A stretch of DNA of 64,000 nucleotides from Pseudomonas hygromyciniae. GTDB lineage: Bacteria > Pseudomonadota > Gammaproteobacteria > Pseudomonadales > Pseudomonadaceae. The position numbers were made by a program, and so were the translations under genes. Under the pieces are notes generated by a model. That model was not told the origin of the DNA and searched no databases. It was given only the letters and a program-made list of their open reading frames with translations. The stretch spans positions 680,501 through 744,500 of the forward strand of contig NZ_CP070506.1 of NCBI RefSeq assembly GCF_016925675.1, written 5' to 3'. Positions 8,931-20,200 of the stretch are shown here, one piece after another (the stretch's first letter is position 1; the number at the start of each line of letters is the position of its first letter).

Positions 8931-10601
8931 TTACATCGTTATGACGGATTGAGTGGAATCCGATGAAAAGGTGGCACTTTGCCTTGAGGGGCCCGCGGCG
9001 TGTACCCGATTACGCCCGGCGTCCTTGGCGCGGTACAGCGCCTCGTCGGCCTGGGCGGCCATCATCAGGCTATCGGAGCCGTCGCACAGTTCGACCACGC
9101 CGGCGCTGAAGGTGCACCACAAATCCTGGGGCTGGGCCGGGTAATGGATTTCAGCGAAGCGCCCACGGATTTCGTCGAGCACCTTGCAGGCGGCGTCCAG
9201 GTCGGTGTCGGGCATCACAATGGCGAATTCTTCGCCGCCGTACCGGCCGATATAGTCGGTCTTGCGCAGACGCTGCTTGAGAAACAGCGCCAGGCTTTTG
9301 ATCACGCGGTCGCCCATGGGGTGGCCGTGGCTGTCGTTGACCCGCTTGAAGTGGTCAATGTCGAGCATGGCAAAGCTCAGCGGCTTGTTCTCGCGGCGCG
9401 AGCGGAAGCTGCAGTCTTCCAGCAGTTGCAGGATATGGGTGTGGTTGTACAGGCCGGTCAGGCTGTCGCGCACCATCCGCGCCTTGAGATGGCGGGCGCG
9501 GGCCGCGCGGTTGCGCACGGTGGTGATCAGGTGGCGCGGCTTGATCGGCTTGGTGAGGAAGTCGTCGCCGCCTTCGCTCATGGCGTCCAGCTGTTTATCC
9601 AGGTCGTCTTCGGCCGACAGGTAAATGATCGGCACGCTGACATAGCGGTCGTTGTGGCGAATCACCTTGGCCAGCTCGGTGCCGGTGCAGGCCGGCATGT
9701 ACATGTCGAGGATGATCAGGTCGGGCTGGAAATCCGCAAGCTCAGCCATGGCCTGGATCGGTTCGATCAAGGTGCGGGTGACGATCCCGGCGCTGTTGAG
9801 CAAGCGTTCGGTGTGCATCGCCTGGGCGCGGGAGTCGTCGATGATCAGCACTTTATAAGGTTCGTACTGGGCGACGCAGGTCAGGACTTCGATTTTTTCC
9901 AGCAGGCTGGAGGCTTCCAGGGTGCCGGTGAGAAACTCCTGGCCCCCGGCGCGCACGGCGGCCAGGCGGGTGGGGGTGTCGGTTTCGTGCAGGCTGAAGA
10001 ACAGCAGCGGCAGTTTCTGCTCCAGGCCTTCCTGGGCCTCGGCGGCCAGTTTCAGGCCCAGGCCGGTGCCGCAGAAGTCCACATCCATCACAATCGCCGC
10101 TGGCAGGCGTTCGGCCATGGACGAACGGAATGCCGCCACGCTGTCCAGGGACTGGGCGCTCAAGCCAAAGAATTCCAGCTGCTTGGCCAGGCGCTCGGCG
10201 CGGTCGTGATCGGCCAGCATCACGTAGATAGGCTTGCGCATCGGCGGCAGGAAGGTCTGGTCCAACTGATCGCCCTGGCGCAGGCCGGTACGGGACAGGC
10301 GCTGCATCAAGCGGTTGAGGTCGGTGATCAGGTTGCTGCTCAGGCGGCCGCGGTTTTCGTCCACGGCTTTAAGCGACTCGATGATATGCCGGGCCAGTTG
10401 GCCATGCTCGGGTTGTTCAAAGCGCTCGGCAAAACGCAGCAGGCGCAGATTGGCCTCGCTGAGTTCGTTCAATTCGGCGTGCGACCATTCGCTGCGCTGT
10501 AAACGCTGCCAGATCTCAAGAATTTGACGCGCCTGATGAATTACCCGCTGGGCAAAGTGGTGCTTGAGACGCTCACGGCTGGGGTCTTCTGGCTCGGTCA
10601 T
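8931..10601 (-). CDS. gcbA: Response-regulator diguanylate cyclase (GcbA-type)
   Basis: It synthesises cyclic di-GMP, which promotes surface attachment. Domains in the 556 residues: a helical N-terminus (1-120); a first receiver-like domain (about 125-240) that lacks a clear acidic pocket; a canonical receiver (about 255-370) with VLIIDDSRAQ, phospho-acceptor D299 in ILDMYMP and FLTKPIKPRH; and a GGDEF domain (about 385-545). The active site reads GGEEF (455-459). An inhibitory RxxD site (RKTD, 446-449) lies exactly five residues before it. The paired receivers, length and location beside a CtpL-like receptor match Pseudomonas GcbA; that assignment rests on family knowledge. Confidence 0.88.
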   Translation of the reverse strand: MTEPEDPSRERLKHHFAQRVIHQARQILEIWQRLQRSEWSHAELNELSEANLRLLRFAERFEQPEHGQLARHIIESLKAVDENRGRLSSNLITDLNRLMQRLSRTGLRQGDQLDQTFLPPMRKPIYVMLADHDRAERLAKQLEFFGLSAQSLDSVAAFRSSMAERLPAAIVMDVDFCGTGLGLKLAAEAQEGLEQKLPLLFFSLHETDTPTRLAAVRAGGQEFLTGTLEASSLLEKIEVLTCVAQYEPYKVLIIDDSRAQAMHTERLLNSAGIVTRTLIEPIQAMAELADFQPDLIILDMYMPACTGTELAKVIRHNDRYVSVPIIYLSAEDDLDKQLDAMSEGGDDFLTKPIKPRHLITTVRNRAARARHLKARMVRDSLTGLYNHTHILQLLEDCSFRSRRENKPLSFAMLDIDHFKRVNDSHGHPMGDRVIKSLALFLKQRLRKTDYIGRYGGEEFAIVMPDTDLDAACKVLDEIRGRFAEIHYPAQPQDLWCTFSAGVVELCDGSDSLMMAAQADEALYRAKDAGRNRVHAAGPSRQSATFSSDSTQSVITM

Positions 10602-10875
10602 ATCCTGACTACTAGGTAAGGGTGCATGCTGAGGTCGACTGGTGGCTCTATGCTAGCACCTCTTTTCATTCGCACGAGTGTCATACGTCAATTAACTGCA
10701 ACGTCCAGACGATTCATTTGCTGACTGTTGGGTCGCGTAGGCGCATCAGCGCCCATCCTTTATAGTTGAGTGCCAGCTTTACGCCACCTTGATTAAAAGC
10801 CCCGCACAGACGGGCACGATGGGGTAGGGTTGTGGTCGTAGCTATTGAACTCAAGTGACTGAAAGGATATCCGCC

Positions 10876-11943
10876 ATGCTGGACTGGAAAAACCGTGCAG
10901 GCAGCGCCCCAGGCCCAAGCCCTGCGCCCAAGTCGGCCTCCCGCAGCTATTTTCGCAATTTGCTGATGAGTCGTGCCCTGCTGACCCTGGTTGTGATTTA
11001 CCTGTTGGTCACCGGTGGCCTGGGTTGGTATTGGAGCCAGGAGCCGGCTTTGTTCCCGGTCCAGCAAAACGCGCAAATTGCCGCCGAAAAAGACGGCAAG
11101 CAAATGGTGATCGGCTTTACCACCGTCGAAACCGTCAAGACCGTGGTGGGTACCCTGCTGAACAAGCCGGGTGGCTATATTTCCAACGACCGCTTCCCGC
11201 CAGGGTTGTGGATGGACAATATGCCCAGCTGGGAATACGGCGTGCTGGTGCAGGTGCGTGACCTGACCCGTGCCCTGCGCAAGGACTTCGCCCGCTCGCA
11301 ATCGCAATCGGCCGAAGACGCCGACCTGGCCAAGGCCGAGCCACGCTTTAACTTCGACAACAAGAGCTGGGTGCTGCCCTCCAGCGAATCGGAGTACCAG
11401 GAAGGCATCAACTCCCTGAACCGTTACCAAGCGCGCCTGTCCGACCCCAACCAGAAAGGCGCGTTGTTCTACGCGCGTGCCGACAACCTGAACAACTGGC
11501 TGGGCGATGTCGCCACTCGCCTGGGTTCGTTGTCGCAGCGCCTGTCGGCCAGTGTCGGCCGGGTCAAGCTCAATACCGCGCTGAAAACCGAAACGCTGGC
11601 GCCGGGCGAAGTGCCGCAGCTCGATGAAGAAGTGGTGGAAACCCCATGGATGCAGATCGACAACGTGTTCTACGAGGCCCGTGGCCAGGCGTGGGCCCTG
11701 TCCCACCTGTTGCGTGCCATCGAAGTCGACTTTGCCGACGTACTGGCCAAGAAAAACGCCACCGTCAGCGTACGCCAGATCATTCGTGAGCTGGAGGCGT
11801 CCCAGGAAACCCTGTGGAGCCCGATGATCCTCAACGGCAGCGGCTATGGCATATTGGCCAACCACTCGCTGGTGATGGCCAACTACATCTCCCGCGCCAA
11901 CGCGGCGGTGATCGACTTGCGTCAACTGCTGAACCAGGGTTGA
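10876..11943 (+). CDS. DUF2333 family protein
   Basis: This is a conserved proteobacterial protein of unknown function. I place the start at 10876 (MLDWKNRAGS) because GAAAGGATAT lies just upstream; the earlier in-frame ATG at 10855 has no ribosome site. The 355-residue product has a short charged, Pro-rich N-terminus and one transmembrane helix (about residues 34-55, LLTLVVIYLLVTGGLGWYW). A long non-cytoplasmic region follows, with FTTVETVKTVVGTLLNKPGG and FPPGLWMDNMPSWEYGVLVQ. The NUDIX gene starts 3 bp after its stop, so the two are probably co-transcribed. Confidence 0.85.
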   Translation: MLDWKNRAGSAPGPSPAPKSASRSYFRNLLMSRALLTLVVIYLLVTGGLGWYWSQEPALFPVQQNAQIAAEKDGKQMVIGFTTVETVKTVVGTLLNKPGGYISNDRFPPGLWMDNMPSWEYGVLVQVRDLTRALRKDFARSQSQSAEDADLAKAEPRFNFDNKSWVLPSSESEYQEGINSLNRYQARLSDPNQKGALFYARADNLNNWLGDVATRLGSLSQRLSASVGRVKLNTALKTETLAPGEVPQLDEEVVETPWMQIDNVFYEARGQAWALSHLLRAIEVDFADVLAKKNATVSVRQIIRELEASQETLWSPMILNGSGYGILANHSLVMANYISRANAAVIDLRQLLNQG

Positions 11944-11946
11944 GTC

Positions 11947-12483
11947 ATGGTCGATAGCGCCAAGGAGGTCGCGCACCGCGCGGCCTCGGATGCCGAACAT
12001 ATCGCCTGGGTCGACGAGCAGGACAACCTGCTCGGCGCCCTGGTGCGCGCCGACCTGCGTGAACGCGGGCTGATCGGGCGCGGTACCTACATCATGCTAT
12101 TCAACTCAAAGGGTGAGTTGTGCGTGCATCGGCGCACCCTGAGCAAAGCCATCTATCCCGGTTATTGGGATGTGGCGGCGGGCGGGATGGTGGCGGCTGG
12201 CGAGACCTATGAGCAGTCGGCAGCCCGTGAGCTTGAGGAAGAGTTGGGCGTCAGTGGTGTTGAATTGAACGCTCACGATCACTTTTTCTTTGAGGATACG
12301 GGCAACCGGCTCTGGTGCTCGGCGTTCTCGGCGGTCTGGGATGGGCCGCTGCAGTTGCAGCCCGAAGAAGTGCTGGAAGCGCGCTTCATGAGCATCGAGG
12401 CGGTGCTTGAGGATATCCAGCAAAAGCCCTATTGCCCCGACTCCCTGGCCGCATTAAAACGCTATCTGGCTGCACGTCGCTAA
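11947..12483 (+). CDS. NUDIX hydrolase (YfcD-like)
   Basis: NUDIX enzymes hydrolyse nucleoside diphosphates linked to another group; the substrate here is unknown. The 178-residue protein carries a complete NUDIX box, G-x5-E-x7-REL-x-EE-x-GV, in GMVAAGETYEQSAARELEEE followed by LGV. All metal-binding glutamates are present. Other features are WVDEQDNLLGALVRADLRER at the N-terminus and HRRTLSKAIYPGYWDVAAGG before the box, a pattern seen in YfcD and isopentenyl-diphosphate-isomerase-like NUDIX proteins. It sits 3 bp downstream of the DUF2333 gene. Confidence 0.92.
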   Translation: MVDSAKEVAHRAASDAEHIAWVDEQDNLLGALVRADLRERGLIGRGTYIMLFNSKGELCVHRRTLSKAIYPGYWDVAAGGMVAAGETYEQSAARELEEELGVSGVELNAHDHFFFEDTGNRLWCSAFSAVWDGPLQLQPEEVLEARFMSIEAVLEDIQQKPYCPDSLAALKRYLAARR

Positions 12484-12555
12484 AGTTGCATAAATTGGCG
12501 CCATTTGGCTCTTAGCAAGTAGGCTTTTTGCCGTTACACTGCGCGACTTTTCAAG

Positions 12556-12710
12556 CCGAACCGCTCTAGCGTCTCCCCGGCCCCTGTAGGAGCGAGCTTG
12601 CTCGCGAAAAACCCAATGTCACCGCGTGCTGTCTGAATGCCCGCGTTATCGTTGACGATTTTCGCGAGCAAGCTCGCTCCTACAGGGGCGGGGAGGGCTA
12701 AGCGGTTCGG
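12556..12710. repeat. REPIN embedded in a longer palindrome
   Basis: The core (12585-12686) is a REP pair with GTAGGAGCGAGCTTGCTCGCG arms. The symmetry continues well beyond the REP arms: CCGAACCGCT at 12556-12565 matches AGCGGTTCGG at 12701-12710, and CTCCCCG/CGGGGAG plus CCCCTG/CAGGGG lie in between. The whole 155 bp can fold into one long hairpin between the NUDIX gene and the SUI1-like gene. Apart from this element I see nothing in the 12484-12797 gap. Confidence 0.85.
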
Positions 12711-12797
12711 TAGCGCTGCCCCTGCCTGAGTGGGGCTTCGCGGTCAGCCGCCCATTGCGGGCACTGACCAGTCTTCATCCTCCCAAGAGGATTGCCG

Positions 12798-13169
12798 GTG
12801 GCCAAAAAAGCCGCATCCTTCGCCGCCCTTGGTGGCCTGGTGTTTTCCACCGACGCAGGTCGGCATTGCCCGGACTGTCGCCAGCCCGTGGACGCCTGTA
12901 CCTGCAAACAGACCCTGATTCCCGAAGGTGACGGTATTGCCCGCGTTCGTCGCGAGAGCAAGGGCCGTGGCGGCAAGACGGTGACCACCATCACCGGCGT
13001 GCCCCTGGCAGCCGAGCCACTCAAGGAGTTGGCCACCGTGCTGAAGAAGCGCTGTGGCACCGGTGGCGCCCTGAAAGACGGGATCATCGAAATCCAGGGC
13101 GATCACGTCGAGTTGCTGTTGGCCGAGTTGATCAAGCTCGGATACAAGGCGAAGAAATCCGGCGGCTAG
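12798..13169 (+). CDS. SUI1/YciH-like translation factor
   Basis: Bacterial eIF1/SUI1 homologues (YciH) are thought to influence start-codon fidelity, though their role is poorly defined. I choose the GTG at 12798 (MAKKAASFAA) because AAGAGG lies 7 bp upstream; the TTG at 12792 leaves only 1 bp. The 123-residue protein has a small Cys cluster (HCPDCRQPVDACTC) at about residues 23-36. The SUI1 fold follows, with RRESKGRGGKTVTTITGVPL, LKKRCGTGGALKDGIIEIQG and LGYKAKKSGG at the C-terminus. The cysteine cluster resembles the N-terminal extension of many Pseudomonas homologues. Confidence 0.9.
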   Translation: MAKKAASFAALGGLVFSTDAGRHCPDCRQPVDACTCKQTLIPEGDGIARVRRESKGRGGKTVTTITGVPLAAEPLKELATVLKKRCGTGGALKDGIIEIQGDHVELLLAELIKLGYKAKKSGG

Positions 13170-13173
13170 CAGC

Positions 13174-13227
13174 CTCTGTGAAACCCGCACCGACGAGCGT
13201 GCTCGTCGTCTCCATGGTTTCACAGAG
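13174..13227. repeat. Nested inverted repeat upstream of speA
   Basis: The outer arms CTCTGTGAAAC (13174-13184) and GTTTCACAGAG (13217-13227) are perfect complements. Inside, GACGAGC (13192-13198) and GCTCGTC (13201-13207) form a second stem. There is no T-run on either side. It is unlike the REP families in the window. It could be a factor-dependent terminator of the SUI1-like gene, an RNA structure, or an operator. Confidence 0.6.
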
Positions 13228-13365
13228 CCTGTTCCTGACCGGTGTCTAAACTCTGTCCTGCAAGTGGGGTCTACCCCTCTCACAGGCAAATCGTCATTTT
13301 CACTCTTTAGACTGCGCCAGCCTCTGACTTGGGTGGCGCTCTTCGACTTTATATAGGGGACTTCG

Positions 13366-15279
<1,914 letters not shown>

Positions 15280-15302
15280 GACCGGCAGGCAGCGATTCAA
15301 AC

Positions 15303-15663
15303 GGTGGGAGCCCGCTTGTGTAGGAGCGGGCTTGCCCGCGAAAGCAGTGGATCAGTCAATACAGGTGCTGACTGATCTGCCGTCATCGCGGCATAGGTAT
15401 CTATACAATTTTCAGAAACTGACGAACTCTCCTGTGGCGAGCGGGCTTGCCCCGCGCTGGGCTGCGAAGCAGCCCCAAAACCAGCCGCTGCGGTGTATCT
15501 GGTACAACGCATTCGGCTTATTGGGGCTGCTTCGCAGCCCAGCGCGGGGCAAGCCCGCTCGCCACAACTGCGCTATCTGCCTGGATCTAGGCGTTGCGGC
15601 AAAGTTGTGTAGATACCTATGGTCATCGCGGGCAAGTCGAATCGTCGCACCGCCACTCCCACA
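15303..15663. repeat. Nested REP cluster
   Basis: The whole speA-MATE intergenic gap is layered REP sequence. Half-arms GTGGGAG (15303) and CTCCCAC (about 15656) are outermost. A TGTAGGAGCGGGCTTGCCCG arm (15319) has a degenerate partner (about 15624-15640). Next inside, CATAGGTATCTATACAA pairs with TTGTGTAGATACCTATG (about 15391-15407 with 15604-15620). The innermost element is a complete 134-bp REPIN (15433-15566) starting TGTGGCGAGCGGGCTTGCCC. The same inner REPIN type occurs at 27508-27641 and 43238-43372. Confidence 0.8.
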
Positions 15664-17007
15664 CTAGTTGGCGCCCAGCCAAAGCCCCTGCCGATTCAGC
15701 CGCCAGGCAATCGCCCACAACGTCAAACTGCGCACCGCCATAAACAGCAGGAACGTTATCCACAGCCCGTGGTTACCCAACCCCTGCAACGCCCAGGCAA
15801 CTGGCAGCATCATCAGCACCGTCAGCAACATGCCATTGCGCATCTCCCGTGCGCGGGTCGCGCCGATGAACAAGCCGTCCAACAGATAACTCCACACTGC
15901 AATCAACGGCAGTACCGCCAGGTACGGCAGGTAGATATCGGCAGTTTCACGCACGCTGGGGATATCGGTCTGCATGGCGATAAACAAGTGGCCGGCGAAG
16001 GTGAACAACAACACAAACCCCAGGCTGGCGATCAGCGACCAGCCGCAGGCGACTACCAGCGAGCGGCGCAACGCCTGGCGGTCATGGGCGCCGATGGCGT
16101 GGCCGCACAGTGCTTCCACTGCGTGGGCAAGCCCGTCCAAGGCATGGGCCGTCAGCAATAGCCCATTGAGCAGCAAGGCATTGGCTGCGACGGTGGCATC
16201 GCCCAACCGTGCGCCTTGCACCGTGATCATGAAAAACACCGATTGCAGCGCCAGGCTGCGGATAAAAATATCGCGATTGACTGCCAACAGCGCACGCCAG
16301 CTTTGCCAGACCTTGAGCGCCGCCCAGGCGATATGCCCGGGGTAGGCGCGCAGTGCTTTTTGCGTCAGGGCCAGGCCAAGCAGGGCGCCGGTCCATTCGG
16401 CAATCACCGAGGCCCGCGCCGAACCGACCACGCCCCAGTCCAGGCCCAGTACAAACCATAGGTTCAGGGCGATATTCACCAGGTTGGTGGTCAAAAGAAT
16501 CGCCAGCGGCGCCCGGGCGTTTTGCGTGCCGAGGAACCAGCCCACCAGCGCATAGGTGGCCAACGCCGCAGGTAACCCGAACAAGCGGGTGTGGAAAAAC
16601 TCGCGGGTCAGTTGGTTCAATTCGGGCGAAGGTTGCATCCATTCCAGCGCCAGATGGCTCAGGGGAATGCCCACCGTGCCCAGCACCATTGCCAACCCCA
16701 GCGCCAGCAGCAGGCCTTGCAGCAGGATTTGCCGCAACGCCGCGCCATCATTGCGCCCGGCCGCCTGGGCGGCAAACCCGGTGGTGCCCATGCGCAAAAA
16801 ACCCATGGCCCAGGCCAGGAAGGTATACAGACTGGCCCCCACGGCCACCGCGCCCAACTGGTGAGCGTGGGGCAGATGGCCGATGACCATGCTGTCCACC
16901 AAGGCCACCAGCGGCACCGAGATATTCGACAGAATCATCGGCGCGGCCAAGGCCCAGACACGGCGATGGGTGGGGCGGTGGCGCCAGTCGGTGAGTAAAG
17001 TGGACAT
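15664..17007 (-). CDS. MATE-family efflux transporter (DinF-like)
   Basis: MATE transporters export cationic drugs or metabolites in exchange for Na+ or H+. The start at 17007 (MSTLLTDWRH) is preceded by AAGGAG at good spacing, giving 447 residues; an upstream start at 17031 lacks this. The protein is highly hydrophobic with about 12 membrane segments in two similar halves. Typical features are APMILSNISVPLVALVDSMV in helix 1 and GFAAQAAGRND after helix 2. The DinF subfamily (about 440-450 residues) fits best. The substrate is not readable. Confidence 0.92.
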   Translation of the reverse strand: MSTLLTDWRHRPTHRRVWALAAPMILSNISVPLVALVDSMVIGHLPHAHQLGAVAVGASLYTFLAWAMGFLRMGTTGFAAQAAGRNDGAALRQILLQGLLLALGLAMVLGTVGIPLSHLALEWMQPSPELNQLTREFFHTRLFGLPAALATYALVGWFLGTQNARAPLAILLTTNLVNIALNLWFVLGLDWGVVGSARASVIAEWTGALLGLALTQKALRAYPGHIAWAALKVWQSWRALLAVNRDIFIRSLALQSVFFMITVQGARLGDATVAANALLLNGLLLTAHALDGLAHAVEALCGHAIGAHDRQALRRSLVVACGWSLIASLGFVLLFTFAGHLFIAMQTDIPSVRETADIYLPYLAVLPLIAVWSYLLDGLFIGATRAREMRNGMLLTVLMMLPVAWALQGLGNHGLWITFLLFMAVRSLTLWAIAWRLNRQGLWLGAN

Positions 17008-17062
17008 GCAGGCTCCTTGGGGGAGCGGCATTGTAACGGGCCCTCAACAGCGGCGCCGATCC

Positions 17063-17157
17063 AAATGTGGGAGCTGGCTCGCCACAGGAGAGTTCGTCAG
17101 TTTCTGAAAGTTGTGTAGATACCTATGGCCATCGCAGGCAAGCCAGCTCCTGCATTT
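17063..17157. repeat. REPIN with shared loop module
   Basis: A 95-bp REP pair (GTGGGAGCTGGCT... and AGCCAGCTCCTGC arms) lies upstream of the macroglobulin gene. Its interior GGAGAGTTCGTCAGTTTCTG plus the following TTGTGTAGATACCTATG recurs, inverted and slightly diverged, at 15391-15435. This shows the loop travels with the REP arms. Confidence 0.8.
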
Positions 17158-17288
17158 GATCCAGCGTTGCCTTTAGGTTGCACGCAGAACCAAACCTCCC
17201 TCCGTCGGTCAATGTGAGCAGCGCCACAGCCACTTGGCTGGCACTGATATATAGTTCACCCCTCAGACACCCTCACAACGAGTGCCCC

Positions 17289-20200
17289 ATGCTTAACAAA
17301 GGAATGTTCCTGGCCTGTGCGCTGGCCCTGCTGAGCGCCTGCGATTCTTCCGACAAACCGGCTGCACCCACTGCTCCTGCGGCGGCGGTGACGGCGCCGC
17401 AGCCGGCCAAGGCCGCGGTGGATGTGGCGACGCTCAAGCAGCGTTATGCCGGCCGTGAGTTAAGCGTGGTGGACGTGTCTGAGGTGCAACTGGATGGTGC
17501 CAGCACCTTGTCGGTGAGTTTTTCGATCCCGCTGGACCCGGACCAGAAGTTCGCCGACAAGCTGCACCTGGTGGACAGCAAGTCCGGCAAGGTCGACGGT
17601 GCCTGGGAGCTTTCCGACAACCTGATGGAGCTGCGCCTGCGCCACCTGGAGCCCCAGCGCAAACTGGTGCTGACCGTGGACGCCGGGCTGCGTGGGGTCA
17701 ATGACGCCAAGCTCGCCGCTGAATACACGGCACGCCTGGAAACCCGCGACCTGCAAGCCACCGTAGGCTTCGCCAGCCGTGGCACGTTGTTGCCGACTCG
17801 CCTGGCCGAAGGTTTGCCGGTGATCGCGCTGAATGTCGACAAGATCGACGTCGAATTCTTCCGCATCAAACCCGAATCGCTGCCGGCCTTCCTCGCCCAA
17901 TGGGGCCGCAATACCAGCCTGCAAAGCTACGAATCCCGTGAACTGTTGCCCATGGCCGACCTGGTGTACGGTGGCCGTTTCGATCTGAATCCTGCGCGCA
18001 ATACCCGCGAAACCCTGCTGCTGCCCATCGCCGGTCTCAAGCAGTTGCAACAGCCGGGCGTGTACCTGGCGGTGATGCGTGCCTCGGGCACCTACAACTA
18101 TTCGCAACCGGCCACGCTGTTCACCCTCAGTGATATCGGCCTGTCGGTGCACCGTTACGCCAACCGCCTGGATGTGTTTACCCAGGCACTGGAAGGCGGC
18201 AAGGCGCTGGACGGCGTCGAGCTGGAAATCCTCGATGCCGAAGGCCGCGTGCTGGGCCAAGGCAAGACCGAGAAGGGCGGCCACGCTGAACTGCCGCTGC
18301 CGAAAAAAGCCCAGGTATTGCTCGCTAAACAGGGCGAGCAGACCAGCCTGTTGCGCCTCGACAGCGCAGCGTTGGACCTGGCCGAGTTCGATATCGGCGG
18401 CCAGCCCGCGCACCCGCTGCAATTCTTTGTGTTCGGCCCGCGCGACCTGTACCGCCCTGGCGAAACCGTGCTGCTCAACGCCTTGCTGCGCGACAAGGAC
18501 GGCAATGCCGTCAAGCCGCAACCGGTGAGTGTCGAAGTACGCCGCCCGGATGAGCAGGTCAGCCGCAAATTCGTGTGGGATGCCGATGCTTCGGGCCTCT
18601 ATCAATACCAACTGCAACTGGCCGGCGAAGCCCCGACCGGGCGCTGGCAACTGGTGTTTGACCTGGGTGACGGCAAGCCACAGCTGTATGAATTTCTCGT
18701 CGAAGACTTCCTGCCCGAGCGCCTGGCCCTGGAACTCAAGGGCAGTGACACGCCGTTGAGCCCGGCAGACAACGCCGTCATCAAGGTCAACGGTCGCTAC
18801 CTCTACGGCGCCCCGGCGGCGGGCAATCGCCTGAGCGGGCAAGTGTATGTGCGCCCGCTGCGCGAGGCGGTCAAAGCCCTGCCGGGCTATGAGTTTGGCT
18901 CGGTAACCGAAGAAGAGCTGAGCCAGGATTTTGAACTGGATGAAAGCGTGCTCGACGCCAAGGGCGAGGAAAAACTCACCCTGGAAAGCAAGTGGAGCGA
19001 GGCCAAGTCGCCGCTGCAACTGATCGTCCAGGCCAGCCTGCAAGAGTCCGGCGGGCGCCCGATCACCCGGCGCCTGGTGCAGCCGGTCTGGCCGGCCGAG
19101 CAACTGCCCGGCCTGCGTGGCCTGTTCGATGGCAAGGAAACCGATGGCGATGGCCCGGCCGAGTTCGAAGTGCTGCTGGCCAACCAGGACGGCCAGAAAC
19201 TTGCCGTCGACAACCTCAAGGTCCGCCTGATCCGTGAGCGCCGCGACTACTACTGGAACTACTCGGACAACGATGGCTGGAGCTATCACTACAACGAGAA
19301 ATTCCTCAACCTCGATGAGCAGACCGTCAACATCAAGGCGGGCGACACGGCCAAAGTCAGCTTCCAGGTGGAGTGGGGCCCGTACCGCGTCGAAGTCGAA
19401 GACCCGCAGACCGGCCTGATCAGCAGCAAGCGTTTCTGGGCCGGCTACCAGGCCCAGGACAACACCGAAGGCGGCGCCGTGCGCCCCGACCAGGTCAAGC
19501 TGGCGCTGGACAAACCGGCGTATGGCGATGGCGATACGGCCAACGTCACCGTCACTCCACCGGCCGCCGGTAAAGGCTACCTGTTGGTGGAGTCCAGCGA
19601 AGGCCCGCTGTGGTGGCAAGAGATCGACGTGCCGGCCGAAGGCAAGAGCTTTGCGGTGAAGCTCGACCCCAAATGGTCGCGCCATGACCTGTATGTAAGT
19701 GCGCTGGTGATCCGTCCCGGCGAGCGCAAGGCCAACATCACCCCCAAACGCGCCGTGGGCTTGCTGCATCTGCCGTTGGATCGCACCCAGCGCAAACTGG
19801 GCCTGACCCTGACGGCGCCGGAAAAAATGCGCCCCAAACAGCCACTGACGGTCAAGGTCGCGGCAAAAAATGCCGATGGCAGCGTGCCCAAACAGGTGCA
19901 TGTGCTGGTGGCGGCGGTGGACGTGGGCATCCTCAATATCACCGAATACCCAACCCCGGATCCGTACTCCAGCCTGTTTGGCCGCAAGGCGTATGGCGTG
20001 GACCAGTTCGATATCTACGGGCAGTTGATCGAAGCCGGCCAGGGCCGTCTGGCCAGCCTGGCCTTTGGTGGTGACGCGGCGCTGGCCAAGGGCGGCAAGC
20101 GCCCGGACACCAGCGTCACAATCGTTGCCCTGCAAAGCGCGCCGGTGACCTTGAACGACAAAGGCGAGGGCGAAGTCAGCGTCAATATTCCCGACTTCAA

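Noticed and set aside
9000..10502. 500-residue frame antisense to gcbA
   Set aside because: A high-GC shadow. The opposite strand carries receiver and GGEEF motifs.
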